64,000 nt of DNA from Steinernema hermaphroditum (taxonomy: Eukaryota > Nematoda > Chromadorea > Rhabditida > Steinernematidae), in contig CM059625.1 in the NCBI GenBank assembly GCA_030435675.1, positions 6,944,001 through 7,008,000 on the forward strand, read 5' to 3'. Under the pieces are notes generated by a model, which searched no databases, was not told the origin of the DNA, and worked only from the letters and a program-made list of their open reading frames with translations. The translations under genes and the position numbers were made by a program. Positions 48,094 to 60,137 of the stretch are shown one piece after another. Every line of letters begins with the position of its first letter. Within the stretch, counting starts at the first letter, position 1.

Positions 48094-49344
48094 GATAAAG
48101 ATAGTTGAGCTGAACAATTAGGGGTTAGTATGTCTGCCGAACAATCTATAGATTATAGAATCTATTGTTTTACATGTACCGAAGTTCTTTCACGGTCACT
48201 GTAACAAGAAAACTCTATCAGTACCACTGCACTCAGTGTTTTGGCATTAATTTGAAAATATTTTTCTTAAAGCGGCATGTATAGGATTTTGCCTGCAGTG
48301 CAAAGTTCCTAGGGGAGAATGATTAACCATTGTCTATTTCGATAGCTTGTGTTCTAAGAAATGCGAATATGCAACGGCCCCTCAACTCAGAAACAGCATG
48401 TGAAATCTGCGTTCATTACGATGGGAACTTCCACCTACACGTTAGCGAGAAGCACAAATCCTTCTATAGCTCAGAGATCCTCTAACTCGTCTCTCGCAAA
48501 GTACCACCACTCAGGTTGCAATAAGACTTCAATTTCCGAATTACAAGGTGATTACATTCCGTCTAACTTAAAACGAGAAACTCCCCACGTTCCTTTTGAA
48601 AGCAGATTATCTTCTATGAACATATAATATCGAATGTCATGGCTCAATGTAAATAGCATTAAAATTGAACTGCATAGACGTTCGTGCCAAACGAAATTTA
48701 AAGGCATCGTTTTTACAGTAGTCATCCAATTCTTCTGCAGCACAAAGTTTCCCCCGTTTTGAATCTCATTTCGTCATAATAAAAAATTACTGTGCACTCT
48801 TATTTTTAACAATTAACTATTGATGTTACCAGTCAATAGGTCTTGAAAATCATCCTAAGGACAACGAGGCATAATCTTGTTGCTCTACTGCATAAACAAG
48901 TCGTCTCTTGCTGCCGAATATGGAAATTCCACGGGTACCCATGGGTCAACATGCTTAACGCAGTGATTCATCGGCAGAAAGTTTGAGGCGATAAAACTTT
49001 TAAATTGCGCATGTTCGCCTTTATAATTATAGATTCTTCTCTTTAAATATTTATTTGAGTCTCACAGTTTTTTACTCCATGCGTGTGCTCTTTAGTTTCT
49101 TCTGAACGCCAAAAAAACGATGTTCTCACCGCGATTCTCGGTGGAAAAATTGTTCATTCTGCAGCGCCAGCAGTACAGAGCATTCCGCAAATTCCGACGT
49201 TGCCACCATCAGTTGTGCGAAGCCAAACAGCGACGCCGGGAACTTGACCGAAATCGCCCGTGAGGGATTTATCGGTGGGCCGTTCATTTATGACAGCTGC
49301 TGTAAACAAATCGAAATAATGGACGAACTGCCGCGAAAACGTAC
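48094..49344. other. Gap between the two small membrane-protein genes
   Basis: About 1.2 kb. A minus-strand frame at 49154-49290 (KSLTGDFGQVPGVAVWL) reads like coding sequence and could be an alternative 3' exon of the gene to its right, but no phase-compatible splice was found. A possible tiny exon lies at about 48181-48199. Confidence 0.35.
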
Positions 49345-49980
49345 CTAGACCATGTGCGTGTAACAACGAATGAGCAGATAGAGAGAGGACAGGAAGAACG
49401 TTTGTACGGCCAAAGTGGAGGCCAGCCATATTGCGGAGTCGATGTCAAATTGGATCAAATTCCACGAATATAAATCATAAACAGTTCCGACGAAGTGGCA
49501 GAGCCAAGAAATGATCTGAATTTGTCGACGACAGAACATTAGCAGTACTGGCAGAAATGACTTACTGACATGATTATGTGGGGGACTAGATTGAGTGGCC
49601 TGTGCAAAGTCATTCCAAACATCGCGAATACGGTAGTGAATATCATGAGAAAACTGCAGCTGCAGGCCAGAATGACAGCTTTGCTGCAAAACGTTTGCTG
49701 ATAATCCTTTAAGTAAACAAGTTATTGATTCTCTATTCACTCGTTTAACTCCTTTAAAACGATTTGATACATCTTTTTAGAATCTATTCTTTCAGTTCAA
49801 GCGTGGGCACGTGCATTCTTGCAATAGATACTGTTTTTACCTTGGTTGTTGTCTCTCTGGATATATCGAGATTGACTGCAACTGTGCGGACACAATCGCC
49901 AATGTGGCGACGAGGCCGACACACGAGAGCACAAGTTGGATGAGGATTACGGTCCATGCCGCGGATTTCACAGACGCCAT
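49345..49980 (-). CDS. Four-span membrane protein, family unknown
   Basis: ATG 49980 follows an ACTTACAG acceptor by 6 bases. Exon 1 (49841-49980) encodes MASVKSAAWTVILIQLVLSC and the first span. Exon 2, entered at TTTTGCAG, gives SKAVILACSCSFLMIFTTVF. Exon 3 gives IISWLCHFVG and WLASTLAVQTFFLSSLYLL, ending RCYTHMV at the stop at 49345. Four spans and both termini inside are likely, with a total near 145 residues. It resembles nematode small four-span proteins of unknown role; tetraspanin signatures (CCG) are absent. The RCYxxM ending matches that of the neighbour at 47789-48093. Confidence 0.6.
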
Positions 49981-50816
49981 AGCAATCCTGTAAGTCAAAA
50001 AAGTGGGTGACGGGCAGAAGAGTAAGTACGTCGATGGCCTCGACGATCGCGGAAGAAACAAACGGTTCATCCGAGCAAAGTGGGGATGAAAAGGTGAACA
50101 AACAGACCAGTCTCGCGAGTTCGAGATCAAGCGGCGGCAGTACTGACTGTATAATTCTAGTCTTGTTCATGTCAAATGGTCGCATAAAAGGGATTTCGAA
50201 AAAGACAACAAACGAAATACGACGAAATGTCATTAATAATTAATGAGCACCCTTAACATCTTAGGTTGGAGGGCGTGATCAGCCTTCTTTCGTTGCTTTC
50301 AACCAGATTGTCAAAATAACTTTTGTGTCTGAGTAATCAGACGACAATCGACCGTTTCTTGGTTGACGGAATGACTAAATCTGACAGAGATAAGATGGCG
50401 TCGCCCGCTACACGACGGAATTTCACGCTGCCTTCTGTTTCTCGATGGAAGCAGCCAACGACCAACCCACATGGCCCATAACGCAACCCAGAAAACGTTT
50501 ACAGCTAAGCCACATGCTAGCATTAACGAACACACAGAAGACGTGGAAATTCTCTCAGCTCATAGTGATCATCATAAGGGCGAATCGTTGGGAACCATGT
50601 GCTCGATAGGGGAGTGCGACAAAACATACGTGAGCTGTCCGACGCGAGGCCAAGCATGAATTTGAAACTTATTTTCTATCAAACGGCGATGAACTTGATG
50701 GAAGCGTTACGACTTCCATTCCGCACTGACTTCAAAACAATGCCGAGAAGAGAAGGCGTCCTCTCAAAGTTCACTGAGACGAAGGGCGGTACTTGTGGTC
50801 AGTTCTTTAAGCATCG
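49981..50816. other. Gap between the four-span and Stum-like genes
   Basis: Frames on both strands overlap here without family similarity or splice logic. It probably holds regulatory sequence and the 3' part of the Stum-like transcript. Confidence 0.35.
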
Positions 50817-52986
50817 ATAAGAAAGGAATGGAATGGACGGAGAGAAAAAGAAAGCCTTACAGATAGGGTTTCATCGACAGCGCGCACTTCCCCTGCATGC
50901 TAAACAAACAGTTAGGAAAAAAGACGAAATGGAAGCGCTAAAGAAGAAATGTTAAACGCGTCCACTCTATCCTCGTCAACTCGATAAGCAGGATGTCTTG
51001 AATGACTAATACACGGAGAAAAACACTCTTATCGTTTTCTCAAAATTCAACACCCGCACAGCTTGAAGCAGAGAAGCTTCTAATGTCTGGAGACGCACCA
51101 AGCCACCTCTTGAAGTAGGAGAGTGTCACTGCGTTACTGAATAATTAAGTCGTCCCTCTTCCGGTTCCGATGAGACAAAGTGTTTACCATTTAGCTCTGG
51201 CTGGAAGTAATAGGGAAAGGGAACGGAATAATAAGCTCTACGGCTGCTCATCTGCAGTCAACACCTCGAGGTGATCAAATGGCCACAGCAGTAAGTAGTC
51301 CGCAGTCGCACGCTGAGATCGATCAATTGGGGCCCAGAGTGGACCCCCTCTCATGTCTTCCACCCACTTACCATTTTAAACGATTCGAAGCGTGAGAATC
51401 CGGCATCGAGTCAGTGACAAAATCGGATTAAGAGAACCCGGGCTCTGCAATTAGCGCGTGCTAATCACACGGGCTACGCGCGAAGAGCAAAGGGGGGACT
51501 CGGTGTGGTTTGATGCGTTCTGCGGGACAGTGAAGAACGTTTCCACGGACAACTGATGAACGCAGAATGATCGATAGAGGGTTATGAGAAAAGGATGGGG
51601 ATACCGACAAAAGAATGGCATTTCCTTAATTACATGCGTATTTGATATATTTGAGTTGGTCAGGTGTTCACGTGCCATTCCCATAACGGTCCATCCTTTA
51701 ACCCTCTGAATTGGCAAAGCAAGAACATATGCTTCGTACCGTATCTATCAGTGCAACGAAAAAGGGTCATACTGAGAATCCCAGTGCTTCGTTATACCAT
51801 TTTTCAGTTAGAACGACATTCTGGAGAGGGTAACTTTTTCGTACATTAGTCATATGTACATCTGATATAATTCAAACAACGTCTAAATTCAGTACTCAGT
51901 GTCGCTGAAAAGGCGTTGAAGCCTTTATCCTGTCCATCGAACTTTCCTGCTTGCAATTCGATATCAGTCGTACTGCAGAGCGCTTATCTGAAGGGAAATG
52001 TTCGAGTCATTTTGCTGCCTCCTAATGCGAATCTCATGCTCGAGCTCTTGGGCATCTAAAATCGCATCTAATAAAATGGATGAAAATAGTTGACACATCG
52101 ACTTTGGGTCGCACACAACAAAAAGACATTTTACTCAAACAAACGGCGGCCACCGGCACTTATGTACAAATACGGAAGCGACTGGACACATACATACAAC
52201 TGCTCCGGGGAGACAGTGCTGAACGATATGTAAAAGAGACGGACACATGTGACACACAAATGGTCTAAAATCGTGTACAGAAACAACTGTCGATACATGA
52301 ATCACGATCGTGAATACTAGAAATCCACCACTTACGGGCCAATTGTACATAGGTGACACCCCAGACGATTGACCATACGCAGCCTACGACCACCGGAAAA
52401 AGGAGGAACTGCAAAAAGGCGGCCAGAATGTTCGTCCAAAACACGTGACACTTCGAGTGTTCGCTCTCGTAGGACGCACAACAGAAAACGCTGAAGGCTG
52501 AGAGTAGCGTTCCTAAAATTCGTAGTCGTCAACACCATTCTGTTTTCTTTTTTATGTCACCTAGTGGCTGTTTAAGTCTAACTCCCTTAACCCTCGTCAA
52601 ATGAATTGGCGGAATGTAACAGAAAATTGTTTTTATTGACCGACGTTGCCAGTGTTCACCAGTGTGTTCGTTTCAAACGAGTAAGAGACAAACCCGACAA
52701 ATGTCGAATTTAGCGCGGTGGTGAGTGAATGGAACACGGCAACTGATCGAACCAACGCTGAGCTATGCAGTCACCATGCAGTGGACTTACCACTTCCGGG
52801 TAAAAGAATATTCAGAAAACAGCAGAGACCTGCCAGTGCCATTGGCATGCAGGGAACGGCTCGTCGGAAGAATCCATGTTTCTGAGAAATGCGCATATCT
52901 CAAACAGTGTCTATTAATACCTTAGCTATGGTGATCGAGACGCCCTCGCTATAAGTGAATGACTGCGGCTCTTCGTTGAATTCCAT
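50817..52986 (-). CDS. Stum/SPEC3-family membrane protein
   Basis: In Drosophila, Stum is needed for mechanical sensing by proprioceptive neurons; SPEC3 is a ciliary relative from sea urchin. ATG 52986 gives [17 protein letters not shown]. Exon 2 supplies [22 protein letters not shown], and exon 3 [36 protein letters not shown] and VTYVQLA. The P-C-x-P, N-x-x-L-P-G and W-S-x-x-W-G motifs mark the family. A fourth exon about 1.4 kb away ([10 protein letters not shown]) follows in phase. The end is uncertain: reading on stops at 50817, while one possible further splice stops near 50771. Total about 120-140 residues. Confidence 0.75.
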
Positions 52987-53363
52987 CGTTTACTTCTCCG
53001 TTGGCATTTTACACACCTATAAAAGATGATGAGAGGTCGCAGGTTTACTGAAAAGTAAAGAATTGGGAAAAAACAACCGAAGTGCTGGCACCAATTGATT
53101 TGAGGTATTAAATCAAACGCGTCCGAGGATGAGGGGAAAGGAGGGGCTTTGTGACCGCTGGTGAGAAGTTATTAGCACTTTGGGAGGAGCTTCAGGTGCT
53201 TGGCGATGAGTCGCCGCTGAACGGGCGCAGATGATGCAAATAAAACTTTAAGTGGGAACTGCTCAATTTTTGTTTCCAATCTTTACCGAGAACTCATTGT
53301 TTATCTAGCCGCCGAGTGCTCGTCTTCGTTTAGCCAGTAGTAAATGAGGAGGTGGGTAATTTC

Positions 53364-53705
53364 TCAATCAATATGTACCTTGGAAGTGCTTGTGAACGGG
53401 AGAAGGAGTCGAAACCAGCAGTGCTTCGGCGGCACGGACGGTGAAGTTTGCTTTCGTCCCACGAATGCAGTCGCTAACCTTTGCAACCTTTCAGTGAAGC
53501 CCCATGGAGTGCCGTGAAACATGATCTCCCCTTGAGCCCTGAAGTACCGGTCGACATCTTCATAACTTCCCGAGGTATGACACTCGTGGGGGACAAACAT
53601 CACATTATCTCTTTTGTCTTCAAAAGTGAACACTTTCGCCGCGGGGCAACACGAGTATCTGAGGCGGGTCAGGTTCATGAAATTTTTAGTATCGTTCGTA
53701 TTCAA
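53364..53705 (-). CDS. Possible uncharacterised protein
   Basis: An ATG-initiated frame of 113 codons begins MNTNDTKNFMNLTRLRYSCC and includes HECHTSGSYEDVDRYFRAQG. The residue mix is protein-like, but I see no domain, signal peptide or partner exons. It could be one exon of a lineage-specific gene or a repeat remnant. Confidence 0.3.
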   Translation of the reverse strand: MNTNDTKNFMNLTRLRYSCCPAAKVFTFEDKRDNVMFVPHECHTSGSYEDVDRYFRAQGEIMFHGTPWGFTERLQRLATAFVGRKQTSPSVPPKHCWFRLLLPFTSTSKVHID

Positions 53706-55564
53706 TTCACCATGATGGTGACGATGATGGTGACGCAGTACTCTCGATGCAGTTCAATAACTACGGTAATTCGCCATTTTCTTTTTTTCTGGTAAGGGGA
53801 ATTAAAAAGGGATTATTGAGCCTTCGGGGGCACTGTGCTTCCCGATGCTGTGCCCTAAATTGTCACGTTTCGGAAGTACTGCATCACCGTTACGGTGAGT
53901 ATGAGCGAGAATTCTGACTTTTCGAGAGTTACTGTATGGAACGAGTGGCGTACGTGAGAATCTGCCGATCTACTATCGCCCCTAACTGTCTATGTATATC
54001 CTTGTGTTCATGTGTCATGCCATTGTCGATCGAGAGTGGTGCAGTAAATGGTTCTTCTCTCTTCCCCATGTACCTGGCACGATATCACATACTAAGACTT
54101 TCGTGATGATCCAATTTATTATGTTAACACATGGATAATGACTCTGCAATCTGTTTTCGGGTATTTCGAGTGCTCTAATGCCGCTCAACAAGGCCACGCA
54201 TATCCGTAATCCGTACAAAAACAACCATTCGCAATTTGATGGCATGATTTTACCGTGCAGGAAAGAAAACATTCCTTCGTGATCTTCGGTATCGCAGCTA
54301 CCATGTTCAATGTTTTAGAATTTGTATTGTTTTCAGTGGAACCTTATGTTCAGCCGCCGCTGGTCGCATATCGACTCTATTGTCGCTCAGAAAGGATTTC
54401 CATTCGACAATTGTGGTTTAAAGGGACCCGGTCATGGACAAAAAAAGTTCCTTAAAGCTTCTGAAAATTTGTATACCCCAATTGTTGAGGTCGTTGAGCA
54501 CGATTGTGAAATCAATTTCTCGAAAAATGTGATAGTTTCCGAGAAAAACATGACAAAAAACGTCGTACAAAATTTACTGTCCAGTGCGACACAAAGTGGG
54601 TTGTCGCGAAAACCTTTCTGTCCCTTGTTTTAGAGGTTGCCCAACATCGTGCTGAAGTCAGTTTGTTGGAAAACCTCGTAGTTTTCAAGAAATAAGCCTT
54701 AGGGCGCAGCGTGTTTTACCGTCTAATTGTCGGTTTGCCGGTCCCAACACGACTTCTATGCTTGCGCAAGTCGTGCCCCGCTGGACAGATCGTGTCGGGA
54801 CCGATGGTAAAACACATTCTGCGCCCTAAGACCTGTTTCTTGGAAACTACTGGATTTTTTGGGAAACCGATCGTTCACCGTCGTGCTCAGTGACCCCCGA
54901 ATACAGGGGTACACAAATTTTGTACTACTCTACATTTATTGCATCATGAGTGTACACTAAGGTTCAGTGTCCCTCCAGGCGCTTTCGATATTGTGCAAAT
55001 GGAACATTTAAGGTGCTCGCAGTGATAATCGGCACATAAATATTGACGATGTTGAGATTACGTTCTCTATGTGTACAATCGTAGACACAAAAGGGCGTCT
55101 AGACAGTCTAGACGTCGGAAAGGGATTACTACCCAACAGAAGACACTTCTACATCCAGACAAATTAATTTGCATCGTTCAAATATGCGTTTTGTAGCGAA
55201 AAAAATTCCAATATTTTGGTAATAGAAGCTCAACAAAGTTGGAGCGATTTCGTCTGAACCGGTTGATCACACGTTTATCATGCAAGTGGAACATTGTACT
55301 GAAAATAACGGAAATATCGGTGCGACATCGTCCGACGGATCTCAACACGACCGGCCGCTGATGAGTCGTCAGTGTGAAGGGACGCATACGATAGCGTTTA
55401 TGATTTGGCAGACAGCCAGTATGCGCAGACCGTCCGTCATTCGCCCATTGTTGTCTTGTCTCGGCGAAATCAGTTTCATTTCGGGTCTGCAGTCGATCTC
55501 ACGTCTCCATATCGACGTCGTGGCTTTTGACGAATATAATCATTTGTTTGCAGGAGCGGAAACG
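53706..55564. other. Repeat-bearing region upstream of ArfGAP2/3
   Basis: Contains the foldback element at 54463-54923 and a perfect 19-base palindrome (CGTCTAGACAGTCTAGACG) at 55096-55114. The ArfGAP promoter is probably in the right-hand part. No gene is supported. Confidence 0.5.
54463..54923. mobile_element. Nested foldback element
   Basis: Outer inverted arms (from AAAATTTGTATACCCC at the left to GGGGTACACAAATTTT at the right) share GAGCACGA and TAGTTTCC-AGAAA blocks at about 75 percent identity. A third, direct copy of this block lies near 54650. Inside, 54699-54829 forms its own hairpin with ends TTAGGGCGCAG...CTGCGCCCTAA and GTGTTTTACC/GGTAAAACAC. The picture suggests one small element inserted into another, or serial duplication. 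No coding capacity. Confidence 0.6.
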
Positions 55565-57683
55565 ATGAGTGAGAGCGGACCGTCGAAATCCGATGTCGAT
55601 TTGATACTAAGGAAGCTACGAACAGCCCCTGCCAATAAGGTATAGTATGACACACGTGTCACCCGTGCATATTCTTATTTTTTTCAGATCTGTTTCGACT
55701 GTGGTGCTCGGAATCCGACATGGTCTTCGGTTACATATGGAATCTTCATATGTATCGACTGCTCAGCTACTCATCGGAACTTGGGTGTTCACATCACGTT
55801 CGTCCGCTCTACGAACCTAGACACTAACTGGACGTGGCTTCAATTGCGTGCGATGCAGGTCGGTGGCAACGCAAATGCAACGCAATTTTTCAAGCAACAC
55901 GGATGCAACACAACTGATGCGCAGCAGAAATATAAAAGCCGAGCTGCAACTTTATATAAGGTAATTGCAGTCGGTCAAATCGTCATTAATCATTCAACAC
56001 CTAGGATAAATTGGCCCAGTTAGCGAAGCAAGCGCATCACGCATCTGGTGGCAAGCTGATGCTCGATGGACACTCAGGCAGTGGGCAACTTTCCCCACCT
56101 CCTCGCGATGAACCAGTGGACTTTTTCGATCAAGAATTCCCTAGTTCGGAGACTGTGCACGTGCAACATTCTGCAGCACCTATTCGCAAGGAACCGGAGA
56201 TGGTGGAGGACGATGGTAGCGATACTGCTCTTGCAGGTATATCTATATATTCATAGAATATTTGGTTTAAATTTGACATTCATTGTGATTTTAGGACCTA
56301 ACGTTGACCACGTTCTCAACGAAGATCACGCGCACTCTGTAAAGCCTATCACCATCAAGAAGCCAGTTAAAAAAATAACGTTAGGCGCTAAAAAGAACGG
56401 GCTAGGTGCACAGCGAGTCAAGACAAATTTTTCGCAGTTGGAGCAGAAGGCTAACGAATATGATACGACGCGGAAGGCAGAAGAAGCTGTCACTCAGCAA
56501 CAGAAATCGGAAGAGTCAAAGTCAGACGCTGTGCTTGGTCTTTCTTCGCGTTTAATGATGCAAACCATAGAAGAGCAGACGGTTAAAAATGTAAGCGCTC
56601 CTGTAAACGTAACCCTATTTATTTCCATTTCTCTATTCAGGACAAACTGAAGGCCGTTAGCGGCGATCCCTCCAAGGCAAAGACAGTTGATCGCTTAGGA
56701 ATGGGAGGTATTGGTCGAGGTCGAGTTAGTCATTCGGCGACAAGTGGAATACGAACAATTCAACAGGAAGGTATAAATCGTTCGACGGCACCGAGCAAGC
56801 AGAACGAAGACGACTGGGAAGTTATAACAGACGATAACAGGTGTGTTTCGAAAACCATTCAAGTGAAATCGACAAATTTGTTTTTTCAGATATGGAAGTT
56901 CGAAGACGTCGTTCGCTGATTCAAACAAAAGTGCCAGCAATGATTTCTTCAGCAGCTACGAAACTAAAACGGTTGAGAGCAGTACTCGTACCAACCGCCC
57001 TGTGATTAGCACTAATACATCGCCAGCCGAGGACATTACGAAGAAGTTCGGAAATGCTAAAGCGATTTCGTCAGATCAGTTCTTCGGCAACAACGACGCG
57101 GACGTATGTTTATTAAAAAGACGACTACATATATTCTGATGTGTTCAGTACGAGACTAAATCAACACTTTCGCGGTTTGAAGGATCAACTGGAATTGGAA
57201 GTTCTGATCTCTTTGGAGGAGCGAATGCTTCACAGGATTCCAACTATACACACTACAGTAGTCAAGTTCCGGACATGACCGATATTAAAGACAGCGTCAG
57301 AGCTGGTGCGTCCAAAGTAGCTGGGAAACTATCCTCGCTCAGCACTTCCTTGACTTCTTACTGGGCGGTAAGTTTTCTTGCCAGGTGTTTACTACCATTT
57401 CGATTTTACGTGAACGGGAATTGTGTACCAGAAAGTTATATTTTAGCGTGCTCCGACCGATTCGTCAAAGACATAAGTGTCGGCGATCTCTGTCTACTGT
57501 TACGGTAGTTATGCTCGTATTTGCTGTTTTGGGTCCGCTTGCATCGTGGTGTTTGTCCCATGACGTGCTAGTTCTTCGTAGTTTATACTTGCCCATTAAT
57601 TTTGCTACATTCTATGACATTTTAAATTTTCCGCAATTGCTATTTCCGTGGATATTTAGTAACGTACATTGTTTCAGGACTAA
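55565..57683 (+). CDS. ArfGAP2/3-type Arf GTPase-activating protein
   Basis: Stimulates GTP hydrolysis on Arf1 during COPI coat function at the Golgi. Exon 1 (55565-55639) gives [20 protein letters not shown]. Exon 2 carries the zinc finger: [12 protein letters not shown]...[17 protein letters not shown]-x2-C-x16-C-x2-C, with the catalytic arginine in ATHRNLGVH. Then come [11 protein letters not shown] and [17 protein letters not shown]. Downstream exons contain [20 protein letters not shown], the basic ArfGAP2/3 region that binds coatomer, [13 protein letters not shown], and an acidic tryptophan motif ([10 protein letters not shown]). The ISSDQFFG and LFGG repeats and the amphipathic end [17 protein letters not shown] are also typical. 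The last exon is uncertain; splicing TACTGGGCG to GACTAA would end at 57683, while a later acceptor near 57727 would add about 15 residues. Confidence 0.92.
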
Positions 57684-60137
57684 ATCCTTATCGACAACGA
57701 TTCAAGCACCATAATCTGTTCCACAGGCCGTCTTCTATGTTCAACTGCGTTCAATACTGTCTATACGATGAATATGACATACTTTCACAGAAAAAATGGG
57801 GGTTTCTTCTTCACTGGCTTTCCTTTTAAACTTTGTTTGTTTGGGGATCATTTTTCGCCACGTATATCCTACTGGTCCATTAAGCCTAATCTCTCATTAC
57901 AGTTTGTTTGTTTTAACTGTGATTGACGAGCGATTGTAATTAAATGTGTAAAAGTTGAATCGAATAAAGATTATTTATTCACTTTTACCGGAATACAGTT
58001 TATACCAGACCGTCTTCTCTAACATCCCATGTTATTTAGAAGACAGTTATCACGGAGAACCACAGCAGATTATCGCTGTCGATCGCGAACGCCTTCAGCT
58101 CGCTTTTGTAGAAGGGCAGATCAATTTCCACGCCCATCGGTTGTGGTACCGTATAGCGTTGTCAGCCCGCCCACAGCCGCGATGTCCTTTGAACGAAGCG
58201 CGCACCTCGCTCGCGCCATTTCGCGCCTTCCTCGCTCTCTCGCTCGTCGCAACTGTCAGCATCACAAATGCGGATATGGTCCATTCGTGATGACCACAGA
58301 CGACGTCCGTGGGCTGACATCGAGCTAAGTGGGAAGAGGCGGTACACCTCCTTAAAATTGCAAGGCACGCGAAGTCTGTGGGTCAGAAAACACTCTATAA
58401 GCACTTAAGCGACGCGCTAAAGACTTTCCTTATTTGGTCTCTGTTGCTGTTGCTGTCCTTCTGCCTTTCCTTCTTCTTGTTCGCGGTTTTCCTCGATTGT
58501 TTGAATACACGCCTTCCAGGCAAATTAGCTTCTGGGTTGTTTTCCGTTGTTTTGTTCCTACGTCTTGCATATCAATAATCTTTCGGGAACAATAATACGC
58601 TTGAAATACGAGCGGCCGTTTCTTTTGGCTCCAAACACAATCAACGAGTTATTCCCCTCCCAGCAACACTAACCACTCGATTGGTGCCGACTTTGCTGCC
58701 TAAGGCGCTACAATGAAAACATATATTGGCACAGACACGCAATCATGAATTTCTGAGCAAAATAGTCGCTTTTGAGGCGATTACCGACTTTTGACTTCCC
58801 ACTTTGGCCCTATTGACGTGGACAATTTCTGTCTCTGCAGACTGACTGTGTGCGTAATTTCTGAAGAACCCAGCTTTGTTAGCTTTGTTATCCATCTCCC
58901 CTTTTGCTTCGTTGCGATCTGCTTTATAATGCGGCTCGGAATGGTGTTGTGGTGCCGATGATGGGTGTGGTGTGCGTAAATCAGTAAAACAAAAAACAAT
59001 TTTCGATATCTCGCCGAAACGCGATAAGTGGTATCTAACGGCGCCACATTTGTATTTGCAGTGTGGCCTGTGTGCTACGATAGATCCGAGACTCTTTTCT
59101 GGATTTAATTCTTATCGTAATGAGAAACAGAATGAGGGTGTCAGACAAAAGAACATTTAATTGTGACGTGTCTTTTGCCCTTAGATATTGACAAGCCATA
59201 TGATGTCGTTACCCATCGAAATTAATTTTCATGCTCTTATATTTTACTCTACTAACGGAATGGGGCGTATTTCCGTACCGCGGCGGTCGTAGCGATTTAT
59301 AGTATATATGGTCGAGTCTCCGTGGGAACGCATTATGAACACAATCACTTCGACCACGCACATTTTTCGTAGATTTACGTACTTGCGCATTAATCTCTAC
59401 TAAATTGTTTGTAACCGAAGCATTGCTGATTATCGCGGGCGTTAAGTTACTAAGCGGCTCGGTCGGCTCTGCCCCACTCGCGATAAGGACCGCAAGGGGC
59501 GAATGCTTGGAAGATATCGATGAGGGTCTTTCTGAAGTGCTCCATGGTCCCCACTCGGATAACTTAAATGAACTTTCTCACCCAGTGTGCTTGGAATTTG
59601 AACGGTATCTGCTAAAAGAGCACTTTTGAAACACGCGCACTTCGGCTGATTGCGTTCCTTCCTCCAAGCATGCCCTTGCTCCGTTCAGTTGGGTACCTGC
59701 ACGAACCTGTGTACCTGTTGTCCTAGTCCAAGAGATATAAAAATGAAAGACTGGCGCCGCACATTAACCAGGCTTTTCATTTTCTTCAGACACCAAATGC
59801 TATCGCGCGCGACGCAACGAGATAACTGGGGTACGATGTTTGTTATTTTCGCTTCTCATTTAATTGAGCGTTGAACTTTCGAATTCCGTTGCAAGTTTTG
59901 GAAATACTTTATAAAGAAAATTCGAATCCTACCACAACATTTTGTCTCTTACCGTACTTCAGTACTAAAGACTATCTTCAACCCTTTCTTCTTAGGTATT
60001 AGAAGCTGAGGTAAACTTACTTAAACTCCGCCTATACCTAGTTACATTTTCAATTATATTCTCGTCCTTCTTCTAATTTCCTTCCGTGGTGTTTGGTGTT
60101 CTAAAAGAAGTGGACTGTAGAAAAGTTTCAGGTCAAC
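57684..60137. other. About 2.4 kb intergenic
   Basis: A GC-rich patch (58.1-58.4 kb) has open frames on both strands, and 58.36-58.58 kb encodes a leucine-rich hydrophobic run without an ATG. Neither is convincing. The remainder upstream of the GPCR is AT-rich. No RNA gene or array is evident. Confidence 0.4.

Noticed and set aside
49784..50233. 149-codon minus frame over the start of the four-span gene
   Set aside because: The four-span gene is read in a different frame with hydrophobic spans and consistent splicing; this one is a shadow.
58029..58578. Frames in the GC-rich patch, including a hydrophobic run
   Set aside because: No ATG for the hydrophobic frame, overlapping frames on both strands and no recognisable domain.
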